A program made the translations under genes and the position numbers. Shown here one piece after another: positions 38,279 to 46,727 of a DNA stretch of 64,000 nucleotides (the stretch's first letter is position 1; each line of letters begins with the position of its first letter). The DNA lies in contig MEDJ01000003.1 in NCBI GenBank assembly GCA_001724025.1, positions 90,001-154,000 of the forward strand, given 5' to 3'. Below the pieces are notes generated by a model. It made no database searches, was not told where the DNA came from, and saw only the letters and a list, made by a program, of their open reading frames with translations. Origin of the DNA: Acidobacteria bacterium SCN 69-37 (GTDB lineage Bacteria; Acidobacteriota; Vicinamibacteria; Vicinamibacterales; SCN-69-37).

Positions 38279-39742
38279 GTGAGTGATCGCAACGAATATC
38301 GCGCGGCCGTGACCGTGGCGGTGGCGCTGGTGGTGCTGCGATCGGCCGTGCAGCTCGTCAACGAACGGTCGCTCGACTCCGATCAGGCCATCGTCGGGTT
38401 GATGGCCACGCACCTGAGCGAATTTCGCGCGTTTCCGCTGTTCTTCTACGGACAGAACTACATGCTGGGCGTGCAGGCCTGGCTGGCTGCACCGTTCTTC
38501 TGGATTGGCGGCCCGACGGTGACGATGCTGCGGCTGCCGCTGCTGCTCGTGAACGTCGGCGTGGTCTGGGGGCTGATCGCCACGTTCCGTCGCCTCGGCC
38601 TGCGTCCCGCGTTCGGGCTGGTGGCCGCGCTGCCGTTGGCGATCACGACACCGGTCATGTCCGACGCGCTGCTGCGGCCGCTCGGTGCCGCTGTCGAACC
38701 GTTTGCCTGGGTACTGGCGCTCTGGGCGCTGCGTCGTCGGCCGCTCTGGTTCGGCCTGGTGTTCTGCGTCGGCTTCCTGCACCGCGAATTCGTCGTCTAT
38801 GCGGCGCCCGCGATGCTCGTGGCGCAGGCGATCGAGCGTGCCTGGTGGTCGCGACGCGACGCACTCATGGCCGTTGCGGGTTTCGCTGGCGCGTGGGTGT
38901 GCATCGATCTCCTGAAGCGATCGGTGAACGTCTACGGTCCGGCAGGCGGGACCTTCGAGTCGGGCGCACTGTTCCTGCAGTCGCAGCAGATCGCGATGTG
39001 GGTCACGCTCGACGCGTACGGCGCGCGCGTGTGGCACCTGGTGAGCCACGGACTGCCGGACATGTTCGGCCTGCGTCCCTACGTGCTCGACAGCTATCAC
39101 GGCCTGTTCAGCGCGCTGACCGTCGGATCGCACCTGGCCGGCGTCGCACTGGGGACTGCGCTCGTGCTCGCGATCGTCAGGCTGGTGACGCCGCTGCGTA
39201 CCCGCGGCCTGCGGACGGGTGACGCGGGCGACGCGCTGGGCTGGTACCTCGGCACGATTGGGGTCGCGGCCGTGTTCGGGTACGGCTTGAATGGCGGTCT
39301 CGACACGCAGGCGATGCCTGTCGTCCGCTACGCGCTGTTCGTGCTGTTCGTGCCGGTGGCCATCCTGATGATGTTCCTGCGTCACGAGACGCGCGCGCGC
39401 ATCAGGGCTGTTGTCGTCGCCTGTGTCTGCGTGTGGGCCGCGGCCACGGCTGTCGATGCGACGCGCGTCGCGCGCGAGTTCGTCACGGCGCCGCCAGACA
39501 ATCCGCACCGCGAACTGGCGGATGACCTCGTCGCGCACGGCATCCACTACGCGCGCGGCGGCTACTGGGACGCGTATGTGGTCACGTTCCTCGCACGCGA
39601 GCGCGTGATTGTCGCGTCGACCGAGCAGGTGCGCATCTCGTCCTACCAGGCGCTCGTCGACGCCCACGAGTCCGAAGCCGTGACGCTGGTCCGTCAGCCC
39701 TGCGGCGGCGGACGACGCGTGGCCGCCTGGTGTCTGGAGTAA
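38279..39742 (+). CDS. Polytopic membrane protein, GT-C glycosyltransferase-like
   Basis: A 487-residue protein with roughly ten membrane helices and a soluble C-terminal tail of about 90 residues. After the first helix comes an acidic pair in ERSLDSDQAIVGLMATHL (near residue 33) and then FFYGQNYMLGVQAWLAAPFF. This layout, with an Asp-containing first periplasmic loop, is typical of dolichyl/polyprenyl-phosphate-mannose-dependent (ArnT/PMT-like) enzymes. No specific donor or acceptor can be named. It stands alone; a probable terminator follows. Confidence 0.7.
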   Translation: MSDRNEYRAAVTVAVALVVLRSAVQLVNERSLDSDQAIVGLMATHLSEFRAFPLFFYGQNYMLGVQAWLAAPFFWIGGPTVTMLRLPLLLVNVGVVWGLIATFRRLGLRPAFGLVAALPLAITTPVMSDALLRPLGAAVEPFAWVLALWALRRRPLWFGLVFCVGFLHREFVVYAAPAMLVAQAIERAWWSRRDALMAVAGFAGAWVCIDLLKRSVNVYGPAGGTFESGALFLQSQQIAMWVTLDAYGARVWHLVSHGLPDMFGLRPYVLDSYHGLFSALTVGSHLAGVALGTALVLAIVRLVTPLRTRGLRTGDAGDALGWYLGTIGVAAVFGYGLNGGLDTQAMPVVRYALFVLFVPVAILMMFLRHETRARIRAVVVACVCVWAAATAVDATRVAREFVTAPPDNPHRELADDLVAHGIHYARGGYWDAYVVTFLARERVIVASTEQVRISSYQALVDAHESEAVTLVRQPCGGGRRVAAWCLE

Positions 39743-39758
39743 GAAGGCACGGACTTCA

Positions 39759-39835
39759 GGTACGACGGGTACGACGGGCAAGTCGTGGGCCCCTGTGGAC
39801 CCGGGGCCGGCTTTTTCGGGTACGACAGGTACGAC
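39759..39835. repeat. Four GGTACGAC repeats in two pairs around a terminator
   Basis: GGTACGAC occurs at 39759-39766, 39768-39775, 39819-39826 and 39828-39835. Each pair is spaced nine bases start to start, and the pairs flank the hairpin at 39788-39816. The last copy lies three bases from the stop of the minus-strand Dus gene. Function unknown. Confidence 0.7.
39788..39816 (+). terminator. Probable Rho-independent terminator
   Basis: GGCCCC pairs with GGGGCC around a nine-base loop and is followed by GG and CTTTTT. It lies 46 bases past the GT-C-like gene, between convergent genes. Confidence 0.6.
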
Positions 39836-39837
39836 TC

Positions 39838-40998
39838 TTATCCAGCAGCCACGACCGTCGGTTCGCTCGTCGTTTCGCCAGCCGGCGGCGGATCGGTGAG
39901 GTCATTGCCGTCGAGCAGCCGCTCGGTGATGTAGTCGATCGCCGCGTCGTCGTGCCTGGCAAGCAGGGCTTCGAGCGGGGAGCGCGGGACGAAGGCGGAC
40001 TCGCGTTGCTGCATCGTCGGCCACGTGCCGTCCGGGCGCTGCGGGGCGTAGCGGACCCAGAAGCCGACGTGCCAGCGCAGGAAGTCACGCACGCGCTCGC
40101 GGGCGTGGTCGTCGAGTACGCGCGGCGCATCGTCGGCGGCGTCGGCGAGCGGCGTGACGGGATCATCAGCCCTGTCGTGCGCCGTGGCGGCGTCCGGGCG
40201 CCGGCCCCAGTGCCGGGTGGCCAGTTCGACGTAGCGCCGATACAGCGCGATCCGCTCGTCGGCCGTGATGTCCCAGTAGCGGCCCTCGGCCACCTCGCGG
40301 AAGAGCCACGGCTTGATGAGCGCGCCACGCGCCGTCATCAGGGCGGTGCACCCGGACGCAGCGAGGCGCTCGGCGGCCTCGTGTGGAAAGAGCAGGTCAC
40401 CGTTGCCGATCACGGGGATCGGCACGGCGGCCGCCACCTCGGCGATGGCGTCCCAGTCGGCCGGCTGCCGGTACCGCGCTTCGCGCGTGCGGCCGTGGAC
40501 GGTGAGCGCGGCGCCGCCGCCGTCGGCAATGGCCTGCGCCAGTTCGAGGTAGTTGTGCGTCGAGGCGTTCCAGCCGAGCCGGATCTTCACCGTCACCGGC
40601 ACCTGCACGACGGCGCGCATCGCTTCGACGATGCGCCGGACGCGGGTGACCTGGCGCCCGAGCGCGGCGCCAAGCCCCATGCGCGTGAAGTGATCGATGG
40701 GGCAGCCCAGATTGAGATCGACGAAGTCCGCGCCGCGGGCTTCGACGAGCGCGGCGGCCCACGCCATCTCGTCGGGCTTGTTGCCGGCCAGTTGGACGCC
40801 GAAGCACGGCTCGCCCGGCGCGCGGCGGATGAGCGCGAACTCGCTCCGGCGTCGCTGCTTCAGGCGCCGCGCCACCACCATTTCACTCACGAGCACCGTG
40901 GCGCCGAGTTCGACGCACAGCTGACGGAACGGGAGGTTCGACCCCTTGGTCATCGGGGCCAGGACGAGTGCGCCGGGCAGGGACGAGACGAACGACAT
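39838..40998 (-). CDS. tRNA-dihydrouridine synthase, Dus3-like
   Basis: A 386-residue FMN enzyme that reduces uridine to dihydrouridine in tRNA. The TIM barrel opens with LAPMTKGSNLPFRQLC; the catalytic cysteine is Cys99 in DLNLGCPID, and FMN-binding segments VTVKIRLGW, LTVHGRT and VIGNGDLL follow. The CPID motif with HFTRMGLGAALG after it resembles eukaryotic Dus3 more than bacterial DusA/B/C, which have CPxxxV/CPAKK. A long C-terminal region of about 100 residues replaces the usual shorter helical domain. A TAAGAT hexamer eight bases before the ATG and lack of a ribosome site suggest a leaderless message. Confidence 0.88.
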   Translation of the reverse strand: MSFVSSLPGALVLAPMTKGSNLPFRQLCVELGATVLVSEMVVARRLKQRRRSEFALIRRAPGEPCFGVQLAGNKPDEMAWAAALVEARGADFVDLNLGCPIDHFTRMGLGAALGRQVTRVRRIVEAMRAVVQVPVTVKIRLGWNASTHNYLELAQAIADGGGAALTVHGRTREARYRQPADWDAIAEVAAAVPIPVIGNGDLLFPHEAAERLAASGCTALMTARGALIKPWLFREVAEGRYWDITADERIALYRRYVELATRHWGRRPDAATAHDRADDPVTPLADAADDAPRVLDDHARERVRDFLRWHVGFWVRYAPQRPDGTWPTMQQRESAFVPRSPLEALLARHDDAAIDYITERLLDGNDLTDPPPAGETTSEPTVVAAG

Positions 40999-41006
40999 GG
41001 GGAGCG

Positions 41007-41012
41007 ATCTTA
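41007..41012 (-). promoter_or_regulatory. Putative -10 element before the Dus gene
   Basis: On the minus strand TAAGAT lies eight bases upstream of the ATG at 40998. No Shine-Dalgarno sequence lies between. Confidence 0.4.
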
Positions 41013-41067
41013 GCCGCTCAGGGCGGCGGGAGGCGGGGCGGGCGCGTGCCCGCCCCGGGTGTGCGTG

Positions 41068-41526
41068 TCAGTTCGCGGCCGGGGCGGCGGGCGTCTTCGT
41101 GCCGACTCCGCCCATCTCGAACGCGCCGTCGGCAAAGCTGAAGCCGGCGTTGACCTTGTCGGCGTCCGGCGTCAGGGTCAGCACGGCCGGAATCGAGTTG
41201 CCCTCGTAGTCGAACGAGTAGTAGAGCACCAGGTTGTTGCCGGTCTTCCTGATGTTCGCGTTGGCGATCGGCGTGGCCGGCTGGATGTCCGAGCTGAGAA
41301 CCGCGCCGACCTGGCCGTTTTCGACCTTGATCGACAGTGCGGTGGTAAAGGGGCCCATCGGGCTCTCGCCGACGATGGACCAGTCTCCCAGGAACGGAGC
41401 GGCGTCAGCCGCCGTGATGCCGGCCGGGGCGGCAGCGGCCGGCGCGGATGCCTGGGCGAGGGCGAAGCCAGGCGCGGCGGCAAGCGCCATCGCCAGGCAG
41501 GCGGCGGTCAGGGTGATGCGGGGCAT
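41068..41526 (-). CDS. Small secreted protein of unknown function
   Basis: A 152-residue protein with a clear Sec signal peptide (MPRITLTAACLAMALAAAPG, cleavage near ALAQA). An Ala-rich linker follows, then a beta-rich domain (FLGDWSIVGESPMGPFTTALSIKVENGQV...) that looks like the small lipocalin-like or DUF-type barrels found in periplasmic proteins. I cannot assign a family. A GGAGG ribosome site precedes the ATG. It shares a 68-base divergent gap with the hrpB gene. Confidence 0.75.
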   Translation of the reverse strand: MPRITLTAACLAMALAAAPGFALAQASAPAAAAPAGITAADAAPFLGDWSIVGESPMGPFTTALSIKVENGQVGAVLSSDIQPATPIANANIRKTGNNLVLYYSFDYEGNSIPAVLTLTPDADKVNAGFSFADGAFEMGGVGTKTPAAPAAN

Positions 41527-41582
41527 GGGCAGAATCCTCCGGGACAGGTGCAGGGAACAGCGTTCAGAATGGAACGCCGGAG

Positions 41583-41588
41583 TATACG
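41583..41588 (+). promoter_or_regulatory. Putative -10 element, leaderless hrpB
   Basis: TATACG is followed six bases later by the ATG at 41595, with no Shine-Dalgarno. The spacing predicts a transcript starting at the A of the start codon. Confidence 0.4.
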
Positions 41589-41594
41589 CACCGT

Positions 41595-43934
41595 ATGGAC
41601 AAAGGTTCAATCGCATTGCTGCCGATCGACGGGTATCTCGAGGCCATCGTCGACCTGGTCCGCACCCGCCGGGCGGTGGTCGTCACGGCTACACCGGGGG
41701 CTGGCAAGACGACGCGGGTACCGCCGGTGCTGGCTGAAGACGGGCGTGTGCTGCTGTTGCAGCCACGACGTGTGGCGGCGCGCGCCATCGCGAGGCGCAT
41801 CGCGGACGAGCAGGGCTGGAGTGTGGGACGCGAAGTCGGCTGGCACGTGCGATTCGATCGCCGCGACTCCGCGGAGACCCGGCTGCTCGTCGTCACCGAG
41901 GGGATCCTGACGGCCAGGCTGCAGCACGATCCGCTGCTGTCGGATGTGCGCACGGTCGTGCTCGACGAGTTCCACGAGCGCAGCGTGCACACGGACCTCG
42001 GCCTTGCGCTCGTGAAGCAGGCCTGGATCGCGCGCGACGACCTGCGCATCGTCGTGATGTCGGCAACGATCGATGCCGCGCCGGTGGCCGCGTTCCTCGA
42101 CGGATGTCCGGTCGTCGATGTGCCAGGCCGATCGTTCCCGATCGACGTGGCCTATCGTCCGGGGGCGGCTGTCGAAGACGTTGTTGCGGAGGCGATCGAC
42201 ACGGCGGACACCGGGGCGGTGCTCGCGTTCCTGCCCGGCGCGCGTGAAATCGCGCAGGCGGCGGCCCGGATTGCCGCGCGCGTGGGCCCCCGCGTGGACG
42301 TGTGCGAACTGCACGGCGGACTCGACGCCGACGCGCAGGACGCGGCACTCACGCCCACCGGCCGGCCGCGCGTGATCGTGGCGACGAACATCGCGGAGAC
42401 GACACTGACGGTGCCTGACGTCACGCGTGTGGTGGACGCGGGCTGGCAGAAGGTGGCGCGCTATGACGCCGGGCGCGGGATCGATCGGCTCGAGACCGAG
42501 CGTGTGTCGCGCGACGCGGCCGATCAGCGCGCCGGCCGCGCCGGGCGCCTCGGGCCCGGGCGCGCGTTCAGGCTGTGGGAGGCCCATCTGCGTCTGGCGC
42601 CGCACCGGTCGCCGGACATCGCGCGTGTCGACCTCGCGTCGCCCGCCCTCGAGGTGCTGGCCTGGGGCGCCGATCCGCGCACGTTCGCGTGGTTCGAGCC
42701 ACCGCGCGCCGATCGGCTCGACGCGGCGATCGCCCTGCTCGTCCGGATCGGCGCCGTCGACGACGCGGGGCGCCTGACCGACGTGGGACGCCGGCTGCAC
42801 CGGCTGCCGCTGCACCCACGTCTCGCACGCCTGCTGGATGTGGCCGGGGGCGCACCGGCGGCCGCGCGCGCCGTCGCGCTGCTGTCCGAGCGTGTGCGGC
42901 CTGCGGCGTCTCCGGCGGCCACGGCGTGCGATCTCTGGTCGGCCGCGCACGACGCGCACGTGCCGCCGCACGTGGCCCGCATCGCGCGCGACGTGCGCCA
43001 GGCGCTTCAGGCGCGGCGTGACGGGGCTTTGCGCAACTCGATCGACGAGGAGACGTTCAGGCGCGCCGTGCTCGCGGCATATCCGGATCGCGTGGGACGT
43101 CGGCGCGGGGTCGGGAGCGACCGCATCCAGCTGGCGTCCGGCACTGGTGCGCGGCTCGGTCGTGAGAGTGGCGTCGTGTCTCACGAGTTCGTGGTGGCGA
43201 TCGACGTGAGTGGCAGCAGTGGCGATCCCTCCGGTGAGGCGATCGTGCACATGGCGTGCGGGATCGAGCGCGACTGGCTCACGCCGACGTCGTCCGTCGT
43301 CGAGCATGTGTTCGATCGATCGGCAGGCATCGTCAGGGCGCATCGGATCGCGCGATACGACGCGCTCGTGTTGTCGTCCACGGAGACGATGGTCGATCCG
43401 ACCGAGGCCGGGCGACTGATGACCGAGGCCCTCGTCGCACGCGGGCCCGACGAGGGCGATCGCCGGCTGCTGGCGCGCTGTGCGATGGCCGGGATCGACG
43501 TCGCGTTCGAGGCCGCGGCGCGCGAGGCGGGGCCGTTCCTGTCGCGTCTCGAGGCGTTCGCGCTGGCCGATCATCTTCCGGCTGGTGTGACGCAGCGGCT
43601 CGCGCGCGAGGCGCCGGTCGATCTCGCGCTGCCGAGCGGCCGTCGTGCGCGGCTCGAGTATCGCGATGATGGCCGCGTGATGGCGGCGGTGAAGCTGCAG
43701 GAGCTGTTCGGCCTGGCCGAGACGCCGCGTCTCGGCGGCGGGCGCGTGCCGGTGACGTTCGAACTGCTCGCCCCGAACGGCAGGCCCGTGCAGGTGACGT
43801 CCGATCTTCGCAGTTTCTGGACGACGACGTATCAGGATGTGAGGAAGGAACTGCGGGCGCGCTATCCCCGGCATCCGTGGCCCGAGGACCCGTGGACGGC
43901 GCAGGCGACGCACCGGACGGTCCGCCGTCGATGA
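41595..43934 (+). CDS. hrpB: ATP-dependent RNA helicase HrpB
   Basis: A 779-residue DEAH-box helicase of the HrpB family. Motifs are I TPGAGKTT (near residue 33), II DEFHER (near residue 125), III SAT, V VATNIAETTLTVP and VI DQRAGRAGR. The bacterial HrpB C-terminal domain is present, ending with SFWTTTYQDVRKELRARYPRHPWPEDPW. Its biological role is not settled in any species; a link to RNA handling is assumed. Length is normal for the family (about 780-850). Confidence 0.95.
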   Translation: MDKGSIALLPIDGYLEAIVDLVRTRRAVVVTATPGAGKTTRVPPVLAEDGRVLLLQPRRVAARAIARRIADEQGWSVGREVGWHVRFDRRDSAETRLLVVTEGILTARLQHDPLLSDVRTVVLDEFHERSVHTDLGLALVKQAWIARDDLRIVVMSATIDAAPVAAFLDGCPVVDVPGRSFPIDVAYRPGAAVEDVVAEAIDTADTGAVLAFLPGAREIAQAAARIAARVGPRVDVCELHGGLDADAQDAALTPTGRPRVIVATNIAETTLTVPDVTRVVDAGWQKVARYDAGRGIDRLETERVSRDAADQRAGRAGRLGPGRAFRLWEAHLRLAPHRSPDIARVDLASPALEVLAWGADPRTFAWFEPPRADRLDAAIALLVRIGAVDDAGRLTDVGRRLHRLPLHPRLARLLDVAGGAPAAARAVALLSERVRPAASPAATACDLWSAAHDAHVPPHVARIARDVRQALQARRDGALRNSIDEETFRRAVLAAYPDRVGRRRGVGSDRIQLASGTGARLGRESGVVSHEFVVAIDVSGSSGDPSGEAIVHMACGIERDWLTPTSSVVEHVFDRSAGIVRAHRIARYDALVLSSTETMVDPTEAGRLMTEALVARGPDEGDRRLLARCAMAGIDVAFEAAAREAGPFLSRLEAFALADHLPAGVTQRLAREAPVDLALPSGRRARLEYRDDGRVMAAVKLQELFGLAETPRLGGGRVPVTFELLAPNGRPVQVTSDLRSFWTTTYQDVRKELRARYPRHPWPEDPWTAQATHRTVRRR

Positions 43935-43995
43935 CGTTGGTGTACGCTGGCCCTTTCCGACAGGCGTCGGCGGATTGGCGGCGGGCTGCCGACAG

Positions 43996-44118
43996 CCGGA
44001 GCCCTGGGGCTTCAGCCCCAGGGAGATTTGTGGGATGGGGCGTGTCCCCCGGGGCTGAAGCCCCGGGGCTCCGAAGATCTCATGCGGCCGGAGCCTTGGG
44101 GCTTCAGCCCCAGGGGAC
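43996..44118. repeat. Three palindromic repeat elements, alternating orientation
   Basis: Palindromes lie at 44002-44023 (minus), 44047-44068 (plus, arms CCCCGGGGCT / AGCCCCGGGG) and 44094-44115 (minus, one arm mismatch). Each has the GGAGC or CTCCGAAGA flank on its tail side. They fill the gap between hrpB and the FAH-family gene, which otherwise holds nothing I recognise. Confidence 0.88.
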
Positions 44119-44172
44119 ATCAGAGACCGGGGCCCGCGGGCGTTGAGCGGTAGTGAGGAGTGTGTGGACGCG

Positions 44173-45006
44173 ATGAGTGATCGAGGCCGATACCTGACGA
44201 GACATCACACGACCGCGGGACCGCGCTGGGCGGTCGATGGCCGCTGGCTGCCCGCCGCGTTCAGGCTCGAACTGCTGCTCCAGCAGCCGGTGGCGTCCAT
44301 CGATGCACTCCTGGCGGCGCTGGCGACCGAGGTCGTCGCTGAAGGGCCGCTGCTCGCACCGGTCGAGCCCGGGCACGAAGTCTGGGCGTGCGGCGTCACG
44401 TACCTGCGCAGCCGCGAGGCGCGCGAGGCCGAGTCGACGGTGCGCGACGTCTACGCGCGCGTCTACGATGCCGAGCGGCCCGAGCTGTTCTTCAAGTCCG
44501 TGGGATCGCGCGTCGTGGGTCACGGCGGCGAGATTCGCGTGCGCGACGACAGCACCTGGAACGTTCCCGAACCCGAACTGACGCTCGTCGTCACGGCCGG
44601 CGGTGAGATCGCGGGCTACACCGTCGGGAACGATGTCTCGTCGCGTGACATCGAGGGCGAAAACCCGCTGTACCTGCCGCAGGCCAAGGTGTACGACGGG
44701 GCGTGCGCCGTGGGCCCGGGCATCCAGCTGTGTCCGGCGGCGTCGATGCGCGATCTGCCGATCCGTCTGCACCTGTCGCGCGACGGCGCGACGGTCTTCG
44801 AGGGCGAGACGCGGACGTCGCAGATCAAGCGGCCCTTCGAAGAGCTGGTGGCGTATCTCTGCCGCGAGTCGTCGTTCTCCGGGGGCGCGTTCCTCATGAC
44901 GGGCACCGGTATCATTCCTCCGATGGCGTTCTCGCTGCAGCGCGGTGATACGGCGCGGATCACGATTGGCGATCTGACGCTCGAGAACCGCACGGCGATG
45001 GCGTAG
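44173..45006 (+). CDS. Fumarylacetoacetate hydrolase-family protein, probable 2-keto-3-deoxy-sugar-acid dehydratase
   Basis: A 277-residue FAH-fold protein. Metal ligands are the glutamates in [12 protein letters not shown] (near residue 130) and Asp in [26 protein letters not shown]. The last segment is a hallmark of the XylX-like branch, which dehydrates 2-keto-3-deoxy-D-xylonate to alpha-ketoglutarate semialdehyde. The next gene encodes a dehydrogenase for that product, which strongly supports the assignment; other sugar-acid substrates remain possible. The ATG at 44173 is used; TTG and GTG codons up to 30 bases upstream are alternatives, the nearest ribosome-like site being GAGGAG at 44155. 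Confidence 0.78.
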   Translation: MSDRGRYLTRHHTTAGPRWAVDGRWLPAAFRLELLLQQPVASIDALLAALATEVVAEGPLLAPVEPGHEVWACGVTYLRSREAREAESTVRDVYARVYDAERPELFFKSVGSRVVGHGGEIRVRDDSTWNVPEPELTLVVTAGGEIAGYTVGNDVSSRDIEGENPLYLPQAKVYDGACAVGPGIQLCPAASMRDLPIRLHLSRDGATVFEGETRTSQIKRPFEELVAYLCRESSFSGGAFLMTGTGIIPPMAFSLQRGDTARITIGDLTLENRTAMA

Positions 45007-45105
45007 GCGGCACGGCCGCTGGCGGGATGGCCGCGGTTGGCACGGCGACGAGCGGCGCGGAAGACGGATCCCCGGTCTTCAGACCAGGGGGCCAGCATCA
45101 CGGGA

Positions 45106-46710
45106 GTGGAGACCTTGTCCTTGAAACCTGTTCTCATCGGCGGCGCGTGGCGCGCGTCTGCCAGCGCTTCGGATACGTTCACGGCGATCAATCCCGCGAC
45201 GGGGGAGTCACTGGCCGACCGATACCCGGTCTCGGGGATCGATGACGTCGAGGCCGCGTGCCGGGCGGGGTACGACGCGGCCGTCGCGCTCGGCGCGCTG
45301 CCGGATCGCGTCGATCGCCTCGCGGCCTTTCTCGAGGCATATGCGACACGGATCGAGGGGGCTGCCGATGCGCTGGTCGCGATGGCGCACGACGAAACGG
45401 CGTATCCCGAGACGCCGCGCCTGCGGTCGTCGGAACTGCCGCGGACCACGAATCAGTTGCGCCAGGCCGCTGCGGCCGCCCGCGATCGATCGTGGACGAT
45501 GGCCACGATCGATACGGCCACGAACATCCGGTCGTACTACGCGGCCCTCGGCGGGCCCGTCGTCGTGTTCGGGCCGAACAACTTTCCGTACGCGTTCAAC
45601 TCGGTCGCTGGCGGGGACTTTGCCGCGGCTGTCGCGGCGGGCCACCCGGTGATCGCCAAGGCGAACACCAGCCACCCGGGGACGTCGCGGCTGTTCGCCG
45701 AACTCGCGCACGCGGCGGCCGTCGAGGCCGGGTTACCGGCGGCCATGGTGCAGCTGATCTATCGCCTGCCATCGGACGCCGGTTTCCGGCTCGTGTCGCA
45801 CCCGCTCGTGGCCGCCACCGGCTTCACCGGCAGCAAGGCCGCGGGTGTGGCGCTGAAGGCAGCGGCCGAGCGGGCGGGCAAGCCGATCTATCTCGAGATG
45901 TCGAGCGTCAATCCGGTATTCGCGCTGCCCGGCGTGCTGGCCGAGCGCGGTGCGGCCGTCGCGCGGGAGCTCTTCGATTCGTGCGCGCTCGGTTCGGGTC
46001 AGTTCTGCACGCGTCCCGGCCTCACCGTCGTACCGCAGGGCGCGGCCGGCGATGCGTTCCTCTCGGAAGTCGCGCTGCTGTTCGCCCAGGGGGCGCCGGG
46101 CACGCTCCTCGGTCGTGCCGGCCTGTCGTCGGTGATCGAGGGCATCGAGGTCCTCAAGCAGCACGGCGCCGAGGTGCTGGTCGGGGGCGCGCCCGTCGAC
46201 GGGCCACGCATCAGTTTCGCCAACACGCTGCTGCGCGTGTCGGGCGAGACATTCCTCACGCACGCACACGCCCTGCAGACCGAGGCGTTCGCCACGGTCA
46301 ACACCGTGGTCGTCGCGCGTGACGTGACGCAGATGGCCGCGATCGCCGACAGCCTCGAGGGCAACCTCACGGGCACGATCTACAGTGCCACGGGTGGGGA
46401 AGACGATTCGGCGTACGACGTCATCGCGCCGGTACTGCGTCGCCGCGTGGGCCGGCTGCTGAACGACAAGATGCCGACGGGCGTGGCCGTCTCGCCGGCG
46501 ATGAACCACGGCGGACCGTACCCGGCCACCGGGCACCCGGGCTTCACGGCCGTCGGAATCCCTGCGTCGCTGCTGCGGTTCGCGGCGCTGCAGTCGTTCG
46601 ACAACGTCCGGCCGCATCGGCTGCCGCCGGAACTCGGTGACAGGAACCCGACGGGCACGATGTGGCGGCGAATCGATCTCCAGTGGACGACGGGAGACGT
46701 GGCGAAGTAG
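45106..46710 (+). CDS. Alpha-ketoglutarate semialdehyde dehydrogenase-like aldehyde dehydrogenase
   Basis: A 534-residue aldehyde dehydrogenase of the NADP-type ketoglutarate semialdehyde branch. Signatures are VVFGPNNFPYAFNSVAGGDFAAAVAAG (near residue 145), GFTGSKAAG, YLEMSSVNP with the general-base Glu, and the catalytic Cys in CALGSGQFCTRPG (near residue 302). It oxidises 2,5-dioxopentanoate to alpha-ketoglutarate, ending the non-phosphorylative (Weimberg) pentose route. The start is uncertain: GTG at 45106 is used, with TTG codons at 45115 and 45121 also near the GGAG site. It follows the FAH-family gene by 99 bases. Confidence 0.82.
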   Translation: METLSLKPVLIGGAWRASASASDTFTAINPATGESLADRYPVSGIDDVEAACRAGYDAAVALGALPDRVDRLAAFLEAYATRIEGAADALVAMAHDETAYPETPRLRSSELPRTTNQLRQAAAAARDRSWTMATIDTATNIRSYYAALGGPVVVFGPNNFPYAFNSVAGGDFAAAVAAGHPVIAKANTSHPGTSRLFAELAHAAAVEAGLPAAMVQLIYRLPSDAGFRLVSHPLVAATGFTGSKAAGVALKAAAERAGKPIYLEMSSVNPVFALPGVLAERGAAVARELFDSCALGSGQFCTRPGLTVVPQGAAGDAFLSEVALLFAQGAPGTLLGRAGLSSVIEGIEVLKQHGAEVLVGGAPVDGPRISFANTLLRVSGETFLTHAHALQTEAFATVNTVVVARDVTQMAAIADSLEGNLTGTIYSATGGEDDSAYDVIAPVLRRRVGRLLNDKMPTGVAVSPAMNHGGPYPATGHPGFTAVGIPASLLRFAALQSFDNVRPHRLPPELGDRNPTGTMWRRIDLQWTTGDVAK

Positions 46711-46727
46711 GCGGGGCTGGCGGCCTG

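Noticed and set aside
43996..44118. Repeat elements as Rho-independent terminators
   Set aside because: They form strong hairpins but lack a downstream T-run in either direction, and they occur in the gaps of both convergent and co-directional genes.
41607..44120. An 837-codon minus-strand open frame
   Set aside because: It is antisense to hrpB and reads through the palindromic repeats; no domain is visible.
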